Shown one piece after another: positions 45,018 through 52,689 of a stretch of DNA of 64,000 nt. The position numbers and the translations under genes are program-made. Under the pieces are notes generated by a model. That model worked only from the letters and a program-made list of their open reading frames with translations, was not told the origin of the DNA and made no database searches. The stretch spans positions 1-64,000 of the forward strand of contig NZ_JACHCQ010000024.1 of NCBI RefSeq assembly GCF_014205835.1, in the 5' to 3' direction. This DNA comes from Pedobacter sp. AK013. GTDB lineage: Bacteria > Bacteroidota > Bacteroidia > Sphingobacteriales > Sphingobacteriaceae. Within the stretch, counting starts at the first letter, position 1, and each line of letters begins with the position of its first letter.

Positions 45018-45294
45018 GTATTTAGTAATTCAAAATGGCTGCTAAATTCAATTAATTCTATAATATAAAAGTAGCCTTCATTTACTAGTTTTTATATTAA
45101 AAAATACTTATTAAAATACTGTAATAAGCCATTTATATCAATTTTTACAAATTACTCAGTAAAATGAGTAAAATTACTCATTAGCATCTACAATCGTTAA
45201 AGAATGTTAAATGGAATGACGCTGATTAAACCAGATCATATTAGCGCTGTCTATCCCAGCAACACATATAAGAAACCTTTAATTAAAAAACATT
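44995..45294. other. Divergent intergenic region with paired palindromes
   Basis: This 300-bp gap separates the DUF4143 gene (minus) from the first of three tandem secreted-protein genes (plus). Apart from the two palindromic repeats it is very AT-rich. I see no coding frame and no obvious TAnnTTTG box for the plus-strand gene. Confidence 0.5.
45152..45182. promoter_or_regulatory. Palindromic operator-like repeat (copy 2)
   Basis: It has the same three half-site layout as copy 1: TTACTCA, 6-bp spacer GTAAAA, TGAGTAA, then AATTACTCA. The two copies are 165 bp apart and identical outside the spacer. Confidence 0.6.
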
Positions 45295-45897
45295 ATGAAA
45301 AAATTAGTTTTATTTGCTGCAGTTCTGATGGTCTCATTATTCAGCATAAATAATGCAAAAGCGCAGGTTAGCTTAAATATCAATATTGGTTCGCAGCCAG
45401 TTTGGGGACCAACCGGATACAACCATGTAGATTATTATTATTTCCCAGACATTAATGCCTATTATTATGTGCCTTCTGCACAATACATCTATCCTAATGG
45501 AAGACATTGGGTTTGGGCAAATAGCTTGCCTGCCCAATACAGGAACTTTGATGTATATCGTACCTATAAAGTGGTGATTAATGAGCCGAAACCGTATTTA
45601 AGAAACAATATCTATGCTGCCAGGTACGGTAAGTATAAAAATTACGGTGGTCGCCAAAGCATTATAAGAGACAGCCGTGATACGAAATACTATGTAGTAA
45701 AAGGGCATCCAAACTATAATGAGAATAAAACTGTAGTGATTAATAATAACCGCCCTTTACGTAGAGAGAAAAGTGTTGTAAGGGTAAATCAAAATTTAAG
45801 ACCTGGCCGAAACAATGAACAAAGAAACGATAACAGAGACGGTAATAACCGCCCTGGAAGAAATAACAATCAAGGCCGCGGTAACGAACGTCATTAA
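45295..45897 (+). CDS. Secreted basic protein, tandem paralogue 1
   Basis: A 200-residue exported protein with signal peptide MKKLVLFAAVLMVSLFSINNAKAQ. The mature part begins VSLNINIGSQPVWGPTGYNHVDYYYFPDI, a tyrosine-rich block shared with the next two genes, followed by KYYVVKGHP and an Arg/Asn-rich disordered tail (RPGRNNEQRNDNRDGNNRPGRNNNQGRG). I recognise it as a Pedobacter-type secreted protein, not as a named domain. It is followed by its own terminator, so the three copies are transcribed separately or with attenuation. Confidence 0.8.
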   Translation: MKKLVLFAAVLMVSLFSINNAKAQVSLNINIGSQPVWGPTGYNHVDYYYFPDINAYYYVPSAQYIYPNGRHWVWANSLPAQYRNFDVYRTYKVVINEPKPYLRNNIYAARYGKYKNYGGRQSIIRDSRDTKYYVVKGHPNYNENKTVVINNNRPLRREKSVVRVNQNLRPGRNNEQRNDNRDGNNRPGRNNNQGRGNERH

Positions 45898-45910
45898 ATA
45901 TTTAATTGTA

Positions 45911-45943
45911 AAAAAAGGAGCCTCAAATGGGGCTCCTTTTTTT
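45911..45943 (+). terminator. Rho-independent terminator after tandem paralogue 1
   Basis: AAAAAAGGAGCC and GGCTCCTTTTTTT pair around a short loop, 14 bp after the stop codon. Confidence 0.92.
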
Positions 45944-45995
45944 GTTCACCTGCTTTTGGCACGCGGTTTGGCTATAAAAACTAAATGACTTGATT

Positions 45996-46511
45996 ATGAA
46001 AAAATTATTTTTAATGGCTGTATTGATGATGGTTTCATTATTCAGCATCCCTGCGAAAGCACAGTTAAACGTGAATATTAACATTGGTTCGCAGCCGCTT
46101 TGGGGACCAACAGGTTATGACCATGTTGATTATTATTATCTCCCTGATATAGAGAGTTATTATTATGTTCCGCGAAAACAGTTTGTCTATTTAAACGGAA
46201 ACGAATGGGTTTTTTCTAACTCTTTACCGCCAAGATATGGCAATTATGATTTATATAATGGCTACAAAGTTGTAATTAATTCACCTAGGCCCTATCTGAA
46301 TTTTAAAAGCGATAAGATAAAATATGCTAAATATAAGGGCAATAAAGATCAGTTTGTAATTAGAGATAGCCGTGATAGTAAATATTATGTTGTAAAAGGA
46401 CATCCTCATGGCATGCCTCCAGGACAGGCTAAAAAGATTTACGGAAAACAGAATAATGGTAAAGGCCACGGAAATGGTAAAGGCCATGGAAATGGTAAAG
46501 AAAAGGATTAA
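45996..46511 (+). CDS. Secreted protein, tandem paralogue 2
   Basis: A 171-residue exported protein with signal peptide MKKLFLMAVLMMVSLFSIPAKAQ. It shares NINIGSQPLWGPTGYDHVDYYYLPDIESYYYVP and IRDSRDSKYYVVKGHP with paralogue 1. The tail differs: it ends in GKGHGN repeats encoded by an 18-bp tandem repeat. I start at the ATG at 45996, because the open frame upstream has only a TTG at 45990. The function is unknown; the YYY-rich core suggests an extracellular or outer-membrane-associated role. Confidence 0.8.
   Translation: MKKLFLMAVLMMVSLFSIPAKAQLNVNINIGSQPLWGPTGYDHVDYYYLPDIESYYYVPRKQFVYLNGNEWVFSNSLPPRYGNYDLYNGYKVVINSPRPYLNFKSDKIKYAKYKGNKDQFVIRDSRDSKYYVVKGHPHGMPPGQAKKIYGKQNNGKGHGNGKGHGNGKEKD
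46455..46500 (+). repeat. 18-bp tandem repeat in the tail of paralogue 2
   Basis: Two full units (AATGGTAAAGGCCACGGA and AATGGTAAAGGCCATGGA) plus a partial third encode GKGHGN repeats. The units differ at one base. Such repeats may change number between strains. Confidence 0.85.
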
Positions 46512-46518
46512 TAAATTT

Positions 46519-46547
46519 AAAAGGAGTTTCAAAAGCTCCTTTTTTTA
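46519..46547 (+). terminator. Rho-independent terminator after tandem paralogue 2
   Basis: AAAAGGAG pairs with CTCCTTTT around a 9-nt loop and is followed by further T residues, 8 bp after the stop. Confidence 0.82.
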
Positions 46548-46619
46548 TATATCTGTTACAATAGAAATTTTGGCACAGCGTTTGAATTGTTAGAGTACAC
46601 ACAAATAAAATAGATTATT

Positions 46620-47129
46620 ATGAAAAAGTTATTTATCATCTCCGCGATTTTGGGTATCGTGGCTTTAACATCTAATCAATCTAACGCTCAAGTAAGTATT
46701 AGTGTAAATATTGGTGCTCAACCAGCTTGGGTTCCTGCAGGTTATGAAAACGTTAACTATTACTATCTTCCAGAAGTTCAATCTTATTATTGTGTCCCTC
46801 AAAGGCAATTTGTTTATTTAAGTGGAAACAGGTGGACAAGATCTAGATATTTACCAGCAAGATATAGAGGTTACGACCTGCATCATGGAAGAAAAATTGT
46901 AATGTATGGAAACAACCCTTATCGCAATTATAACACACATAGGGTAACCTATGTTAGCCGTGAAAATTATTACCGTGGCTCTTATGGTGGTAGGAACAGA
47001 ATGAGATACAATTCTCCAAGAAATAACTACAGAAACCACAGGGAAGATAACAGGTACCACGATAGAAATGTGAATGCGAGTTTGTTCTCCAGAGGGCACC
47101 GGGAAAAACATGGTCATGGTAGACATTAA
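46620..47129 (+). CDS. Secreted basic protein, tandem paralogue 3
   Basis: A 169-residue exported protein with signal peptide MKKLFIISAILGIVALTSNQSNAQ. The core (VSISVNIGAQPAWVPAGYENVNYYYLPEVQSYYCVP, FVYLSGNRWTRSRYLPARYRGYDLHHG) aligns with the two upstream genes but is more diverged. The tail is rich in Arg, Tyr, Asn and His (RGSYGGRNRMRYNSPRNNYRNHRE). It contains a cysteine where the others have Tyr or Val. Gene order and spacing point to two duplications with rapid tail divergence. Confidence 0.8.
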   Translation: MKKLFIISAILGIVALTSNQSNAQVSISVNIGAQPAWVPAGYENVNYYYLPEVQSYYCVPQRQFVYLSGNRWTRSRYLPARYRGYDLHHGRKIVMYGNNPYRNYNTHRVTYVSRENYYRGSYGGRNRMRYNSPRNNYRNHREDNRYHDRNVNASLFSRGHREKHGHGRH

Positions 47130-47130
47130 A

Positions 47131-47158
47131 AAAAAGAGGCTTTAGGGCCTCTTTTTTT
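47131..47158 (+). terminator. Rho-independent terminator after tandem paralogue 3
   Basis: AAAAAGAGGC and GCCTCTTTTTTT pair around a short loop immediately after the stop codon. Confidence 0.88.
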
Positions 47159-47175
47159 ATGAATATCGATCAATA

Positions 47176-47203
47176 AGATTGCTTCGTTCCTCGCAATGGC
47201 GAT
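47176..47203. repeat. Short intergenic repeat fragment
   Basis: AAGATTGCTTCGTTCCTCGCAATGGCGAT has the inverted pair GATTGC...GCAATG and resembles a dispersed intergenic repeat known to me from related genomes. Only one copy occurs here, so support from this window alone is weak. Confidence 0.4.
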
Positions 47204-47207
47204 ATTT

Positions 47208-49853
47208 TTAAGGAATAAAACTCTCTGCTTTTTCCAACACAATTTTTAATCCTGCTGGGTTTTTACCTCCTGCAGTAGCATAAAAAGGTTGTCCTCCGCC
47301 ACCACCTTGAATCTCTTTACCTAATTCGCGCACAATATTTGAAGCATTTAATCCTTTTTTCACCAGGTGATCGGAAAGCATTACGGTTATTCCTGGTTTA
47401 CCATCAATTTCTGTAGTAAAAACCAGAAACAAATTATCAACCATATCTTTCAAAGAGAAAGCCAGATTTTTAACAGCCTCGGCACTTTGCAGGTCGATGT
47501 GTTTAGCAATCAGGTTAATGCCATTAATTCCTCTTACATGATGTACGATTTCATGTTTTAAGGTATTTACACGTTCTATTGTAGACTTCTCAATTTCCTT
47601 TTTCAGTTTTGCATTTTCATCCAATAAAGCCTGAACAGATGCCGATAAATCTTTACTTCCATTTAGTAATGTTTTTAAATGGCCTAGTTCTTTTCTTTGA
47701 TCTAAGAAATATTGCTCAGCTTTATCAGCAGTAATGGCCTCTATGCGGCGAACACCAGCTGCAACAGCACTCTCAGAAATAATTTTGAATGAACCAATCT
47801 GTCCTGTAGCTTTTACATGTGTACCACCGCAAAGTTCTTTAGAGAAATGGTCGTCAAAAGTAATCATACGGACAAAATCGCCATATTTTTCGCCAAATAG
47901 AGCTGTTACACCGCTTTCAATAGCATCTTGATAAGGAACATTACGCTGTTCCTTTAACTTAATGTTCTGGCGGATTTTCTGGTTCACGATTACCTCTATC
48001 TGTGCTAATTCTTCATCGGTTACTTTGGCAAAATGCGAAAAATCGAAACGCAGATAATCTGCATTAACCAACGAACCTTTCTGGTTAACATGCTTGCCTA
48101 AAACTTGTTTAAGGGCTGCATGCAATAAATGTGTTGCAGAGTGGTTATCTTCAGTTAAAATGCGTTTATCTTCATCTACAACGGCCCAGAACTTACCTTC
48201 CAGATTATCAGGTAAAATATCGGTAAAATGAACCGTTAAGCCATTCTCTTTTTTAGTATCGGTAATGTCTACCCAAAACTGACGGCTGTGGTCTTCTAAA
48301 CGGCCGGTATCTCCTACCTGACCACCACTTTCTGCATAGAAAGGTGTTTGGCGCAAAACAATCTGATATTGTTCTTTGCCTTTGGCTTTTACTTTACGAT
48401 ATTTTAAAATTTCGGTTTCGATTTCTAAGTCATCATAACCTACAAATTCACTTTGATCGTCTGCATTTACTACAATCCAATCACCTGTATCTATGGCTGT
48501 TGCAGCGCGAGAGCGATTTTTTTGTTCGCCTAATGCATTATTAAAACCGTTCATTTCAACAATCCAGCCCTTTTCTTTTGCCATTAACTCCGTTAAATCT
48601 ATCGGGAAACCAAAAGTATCATACAGCTGAAATGCAAATCTTCCTTCTATCATTTTATAGGATGGATGTTTTTCATCTCGTTGATTAATTGAAGCGTTTA
48701 TATATTCATTAAATCTAGTAATGCCATTGCCTAGTGTTTTTAAGAATGAGACTTCCTCCTCTAAAACTACTTTTTGCACAAAATCCTGTTGCGAAATTAA
48801 TTCATCAAATACACCTTTAAATTGTTCAGCCAATAAAGGAACCAATTGATTTAAAAATGGCTCTTTAAAATTTAAAAACGTGTAAGCATAACGTACGGCT
48901 CGGCGTAAAATTCTTCTAATAACATACCCCGCACCATTACTTGATGGTAGTTGCCCATCTGCTATTACAAATGAAATTGCACGGATATGATCAGCCATAA
49001 CACGCATAGCAATATCTGTTTCTTCATTTGTACCATATTTATTTCCAGATTTTTCAGCAATAAATTGAATTAGCGGTTGAAAAACATCTGTATCATAATT
49101 TGAGGATTTTTCCTGTAAAACACGAACTAAACGCTCAAACCCCATACCTGTATCTACATGCTTAGCAGGTAAGCTTTGCAATGAACCATTTTTTAAACGG
49201 TTAAACTGCATAAATACATTATTCCAGATTTCGATTACCTGGGGATGATCTGCATTTACCAGGGTAGCCCCATCAACTAAAGCTTTTTCTTCATCGGTAC
49301 GACAATCTACATGGATTTCAGAACATGGCCCACATGGTCCGGTATCGCCCATTTCCCAAAAATTGTCTTTTTTATTTCCAGGTAAAATATGGCTTTCATC
49401 AACATATTGTTTCCATAAATCGTAAGCTTCCTGGTCTTTCTCCAGACCTTCTTTTTCGTCGCCCTCGAAATAGGTAACATATAATTTTTCTTTCGGGATT
49501 TTGTAAACTTCGGTCAGTAATTCCCAACTCCAGGCAATAGCTTCCTTTTTGAAATAATCGCCAAAGCTCCAATTGCCCAACATTTCGAACATGGTGTGAT
49601 GGTAAGTATCAATACCCACTTCTTCCAGGTCGTTATGTTTACCAGAAACACGTAAACAGCGTTGGGTATCAGCAACACGAGAATATTTTATGACCGCCTC
49701 CCCTAAAAACAGATCTTTAAATTGGTTCATGCCCGCATTGGTAAACATTAAAGTTGGGTCGTTTTTAACCACAATGGGTGCGGAAGGAACAACATGATGT
49801 TGTTTTGATTCAAAAAAACTAAGGAATGCCTGTCTAATCTCTTTTGCTGTCAT
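47208..49853 (-). CDS. alaS: Alanine--tRNA ligase
   Basis: An 881-residue class II aminoacyl-tRNA synthetase that charges tRNA(Ala). FFESKQHHVVPSAPIVVKNDPTLMFTNAGMNQFKDLFLG begins the catalytic core; TYHHTMFEMLGNWSFGDYFKKEAI and GYVIRRILRRAVRYAY follow. The editing domain has HSATHLLHAAL and ELCGGTHVKATGQIG with the zinc ligands, and the C-Ala domain ends GGGGGQPFYATAGGKNP. The full standard length is present. It diverges from the MerR-type gene. Confidence 0.97.
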   Translation of the reverse strand: MTAKEIRQAFLSFFESKQHHVVPSAPIVVKNDPTLMFTNAGMNQFKDLFLGEAVIKYSRVADTQRCLRVSGKHNDLEEVGIDTYHHTMFEMLGNWSFGDYFKKEAIAWSWELLTEVYKIPKEKLYVTYFEGDEKEGLEKDQEAYDLWKQYVDESHILPGNKKDNFWEMGDTGPCGPCSEIHVDCRTDEEKALVDGATLVNADHPQVIEIWNNVFMQFNRLKNGSLQSLPAKHVDTGMGFERLVRVLQEKSSNYDTDVFQPLIQFIAEKSGNKYGTNEETDIAMRVMADHIRAISFVIADGQLPSSNGAGYVIRRILRRAVRYAYTFLNFKEPFLNQLVPLLAEQFKGVFDELISQQDFVQKVVLEEEVSFLKTLGNGITRFNEYINASINQRDEKHPSYKMIEGRFAFQLYDTFGFPIDLTELMAKEKGWIVEMNGFNNALGEQKNRSRAATAIDTGDWIVVNADDQSEFVGYDDLEIETEILKYRKVKAKGKEQYQIVLRQTPFYAESGGQVGDTGRLEDHSRQFWVDITDTKKENGLTVHFTDILPDNLEGKFWAVVDEDKRILTEDNHSATHLLHAALKQVLGKHVNQKGSLVNADYLRFDFSHFAKVTDEELAQIEVIVNQKIRQNIKLKEQRNVPYQDAIESGVTALFGEKYGDFVRMITFDDHFSKELCGGTHVKATGQIGSFKIISESAVAAGVRRIEAITADKAEQYFLDQRKELGHLKTLLNGSKDLSASVQALLDENAKLKKEIEKSTIERVNTLKHEIVHHVRGINGINLIAKHIDLQSAEAVKNLAFSLKDMVDNLFLVFTTEIDGKPGITVMLSDHLVKKGLNASNIVRELGKEIQGGGGGQPFYATAGGKNPAGLKIVLEKAESFIP

Positions 49854-49889
49854 TTCAATATTATTGGAGGGAACAAAATTAAAATTTTA

Positions 49890-49922
49890 TTGCGTTAATA
49901 AGGAAAAATCGAGCTACATTTG
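49890..49922 (+). promoter_or_regulatory. Candidate promoter for the MerR-type gene
   Basis: TTG at 49890-49892 and TACATTTG at 49915-49922 are spaced 22 bp apart and fit the Bacteroidota -33/-7 pattern (TTTG and TAnnTTTG). The -7 box is 47 bp upstream of the start codon. Confidence 0.6.
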
Positions 49923-49969
49923 AATACTTTAATTAATCGATATAAAACACTCATAATCAATCACAAAAT

Positions 49970-50305
49970 ATGCCGTATAAAGAAAGAGACATTAATAAAA
50001 TGTATTATACCATGGGTGAGGTGACTGAAATGTTTAATGTTAACGCATCGCAGATCCGTTTTTACGAGAAAGAATTTGATATCCTCCAGCCTAAAAAAAA
50101 TAAAAAAGGCAATCGTCTTTTTACGCCAGAAGATATTGAAAACCTAAAAATTATTTTCAATCTGGTTGACGAAAAAGGTTTTACATTAAAAGGTGCTAAA
50201 GACTATTTGAAGAACAATAAAACAGGTGTTAGAGAGAATCAAAAGATTATTGATTCGTTAGAAAAACTGAAAGGTTTTTTAGTAAACCTGGCAGAAGAAC
50301 TTTAA
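49970..50305 (+). CDS. MerR-family transcriptional regulator
   Basis: A 111-residue protein with an N-terminal MerR winged-helix domain: YYTMGEVTEMFNVNASQIRFYEKEFDIL, FTPEDIENLKIIFNLVDEKGFTLKGAKDYL. It then has a short coiled dimerisation tail (NQKIIDSLEKLKGFLVNLAEEL). There is no C-terminal effector-binding domain and no cysteine for metal sensing. Small MerR proteins of this type are widespread in Bacteroidota. The target and ligand are unknown. Confidence 0.9.
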   Translation: MPYKERDINKMYYTMGEVTEMFNVNASQIRFYEKEFDILQPKKNKKGNRLFTPEDIENLKIIFNLVDEKGFTLKGAKDYLKNNKTGVRENQKIIDSLEKLKGFLVNLAEEL

Positions 50306-50454
50306 ACGCTCTATTCATTCACTTTTGTAGATTTTATCCATTAATATAGGTAATTAAAAAATACATTTTTTGTAATTTTTTAATTATTTCTCTATATTAG
50401 AATCACCAATACAAAAATCACCCTATTTTTTATTAACCAGTTTAACCCCTGCTT

Positions 50455-52686
50455 ATGAAAATATGGTGTGCGTTATTGCCCGTTCCTTTCCCCTATTATT
50501 TATTTCCCAAGAAACATTTGGGTGTCGTTCTATTTGCATTAGTTGGTAATTGGTTGCCACCAGTAAATCCTTATGGAGATACAATATTTCGCAGCTATAA
50601 AACGGTAATTTCATGGCTTACTGATCTTTACAATAAACTTCTAACTGGAAGTCGTTATGCGTTTAAGATATTAATTGCTGCCTTTGTGATGATTGGATTT
50701 ATGGCAAATGCCCAAACCCATGCACAAGAAACAGATATACGCGATATTTTGGAGAGTATAGCTGAAAACCTGCCTGATGATTATGATATGACCGAGTTGG
50801 TTGATATTTTGGAGAAATATCGTAAACATCCAATTAACCTGAACCGTACCTCAGTTGAAGAATTAAAAACTTTGGTTTTCCTATCACCCTTACAGATTGG
50901 TAATTTTTTTACACATATAAAGGAAAATGGTCCGCTTGCAGATGTACTCGAATTACAAAGTATTGCTGGCTTTGATATTAAAACAATCCAAACCTTGCTT
51001 CCATTTGTAACATTAACCAATATCGCCGAATATCAGGAACTCAGTTTTAAAAACCTCATACGTGCTGGTGAAAATGACCTGATGATGCGTTTCGCGCAAA
51101 CTTTGCAAAAACAGAGGGGTTATACCGATTTACCTGGGAACAGGTATTTAGGTTCGCCAGAAAGATTTCAGATGCGTTACCGGTATCAATATAATTCAAT
51201 CCTATCAGCTGCCATAACTTTAGATAAAGATGCCGGAGAAAAATTTATTGGTAAGCCTTTCGATTTTTATTCAGGAAATATCACGCTATTCAAATTGGGT
51301 AAATTAAAAAAATTGGTAGTTGGCGATTATACACTGCAATTCGGCCAGGGCTTAACCTTATGGTCGGGTTTTTCCTATGGCAAAGGGCCCGACGTAACCA
51401 GCGTAGCTAAAAAAGATTTAGGTTTAAGGCCTTACAATTCTACCAATGAATATTCCTTCTTTAGAGGCAGCGCTGCAACAATTAATTTATTTAAGAATAT
51501 AGACATTACTCCTTTTGTCTCATTCCGCAATCTTGATGCTAGTCAAAAGTTAGATTCTGATGGAAACTTAATTCAGTCTACAATTAATCAAACTGGGTTG
51601 CATAGAACGCCTACAGAGATTAAGAATAAAGGTGTTTTGGCACAGAGTGTGTTTGGAACTACAGTTCAATATGCCAAAAACGAATTTGCTGTTGGTGCTA
51701 TAGCTTATCATACCAATTATAAGAATCGTTTTATTACGCAAGCTGCAGCCTACGACTGGTATAGTTTCACTGGCAAATCGTTAACTAATTTGGGTATATT
51801 TTATAATTATACCTACAATAATATGTACCTCTATGGCGAGGCAGCAAAAGGTTTAGGTGGTGGCTATGCTTACATTAATGGTGTACTCATTAGTTTATCG
51901 CCAGCCGTTTCTGCAGCCTTAACCTATCGCAATTATGCTAAAGATTATCACAGTTTCTTTAATCAGGCAGTATCCGAATCGAGCGAAGCTGTAAATGAAA
52001 AAGGATTGTATGCGGGTTTAAATGTTAACCCGAATAAACAATGGGCCTTTTCTTTCTATGGTGATTTTTTTCGGTTCCCATGGTTAAAATATCGTGTTGA
52101 TGAGCCCTCACAGGGTTATGAGGTTTTAGCCCAAGCCGTTTATACACCAAGCAAAACCTTTAAAATTTTAGTTCGATTTAAAACAGAATATAAACAACAG
52201 AATACTGATCTGGATGTTCCTGTAAATTTTTTAGACCCTGTAAAAAGAGAAGGTTACCGAGCAGAGGCAAACTGGCAATTGAATAAGAGTTGGCAGTTTC
52301 AAAACCGTTTAGAGATTTCTCAATATAAGAAAGGGAGTGCAAATAGGGAATTTGGCTACCTTGTTTATCAGGATATAGACTATTCGCCCATGTTCGCTAA
52401 GCTAACAGGCAATATAAGGTTTGCCTATTTCAATACCCCGAGTTATAACAGCAGGATTTATGCGTATGAAGATGATGTTTTATACAGTTTTGCTTTTGGA
52501 ATGTATAACGGAAAAGGTTTTAGAACCTACCTCAACCTGAGGTACAACGTAGTTAAAAAACTAAACGTTTGGATTCGATATGGGTTATTCGTTTATAAGG
52601 ACGTAGAAACAGTAGGGACTTATCTGGACGAAATTAAGGGTAATAAAAAATCGGAAGTTAAAATTCAAGTACGCTATCAATTTTAA
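50455..52686 (+). CDS. Helix-hairpin-helix outer-membrane beta-barrel protein, ComEA-like
   Basis: A 743-residue protein. Its hydrophobic export signal lies unusually deep (FKILIAAFVMIGFMANAQ, about residues 71-88), so the true start may be downstream of 50455. Residues 105-200 hold helix-hairpin-helix units (INLNRTSVEELKTLVFLSPLQIGNFFTHI and ADVLELQSIAGFDIKTIQTLLPF), as in ComEA DNA-binding proteins. The remaining 530 residues have a repeated amphipathic strand pattern and end in QVRYQF, a classical outer-membrane barrel C-terminus. comEC follows after 3 bp. A role in DNA uptake at the outer membrane is an inference. Confidence 0.85.
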   Translation: MKIWCALLPVPFPYYLFPKKHLGVVLFALVGNWLPPVNPYGDTIFRSYKTVISWLTDLYNKLLTGSRYAFKILIAAFVMIGFMANAQTHAQETDIRDILESIAENLPDDYDMTELVDILEKYRKHPINLNRTSVEELKTLVFLSPLQIGNFFTHIKENGPLADVLELQSIAGFDIKTIQTLLPFVTLTNIAEYQELSFKNLIRAGENDLMMRFAQTLQKQRGYTDLPGNRYLGSPERFQMRYRYQYNSILSAAITLDKDAGEKFIGKPFDFYSGNITLFKLGKLKKLVVGDYTLQFGQGLTLWSGFSYGKGPDVTSVAKKDLGLRPYNSTNEYSFFRGSAATINLFKNIDITPFVSFRNLDASQKLDSDGNLIQSTINQTGLHRTPTEIKNKGVLAQSVFGTTVQYAKNEFAVGAIAYHTNYKNRFITQAAAYDWYSFTGKSLTNLGIFYNYTYNNMYLYGEAAKGLGGGYAYINGVLISLSPAVSAALTYRNYAKDYHSFFNQAVSESSEAVNEKGLYAGLNVNPNKQWAFSFYGDFFRFPWLKYRVDEPSQGYEVLAQAVYTPSKTFKILVRFKTEYKQQNTDLDVPVNFLDPVKREGYRAEANWQLNKSWQFQNRLEISQYKKGSANREFGYLVYQDIDYSPMFAKLTGNIRFAYFNTPSYNSRIYAYEDDVLYSFAFGMYNGKGFRTYLNLRYNVVKKLNVWIRYGLFVYKDVETVGTYLDEIKGNKKSEVKIQVRYQF

Positions 52687-52689
52687 ACC

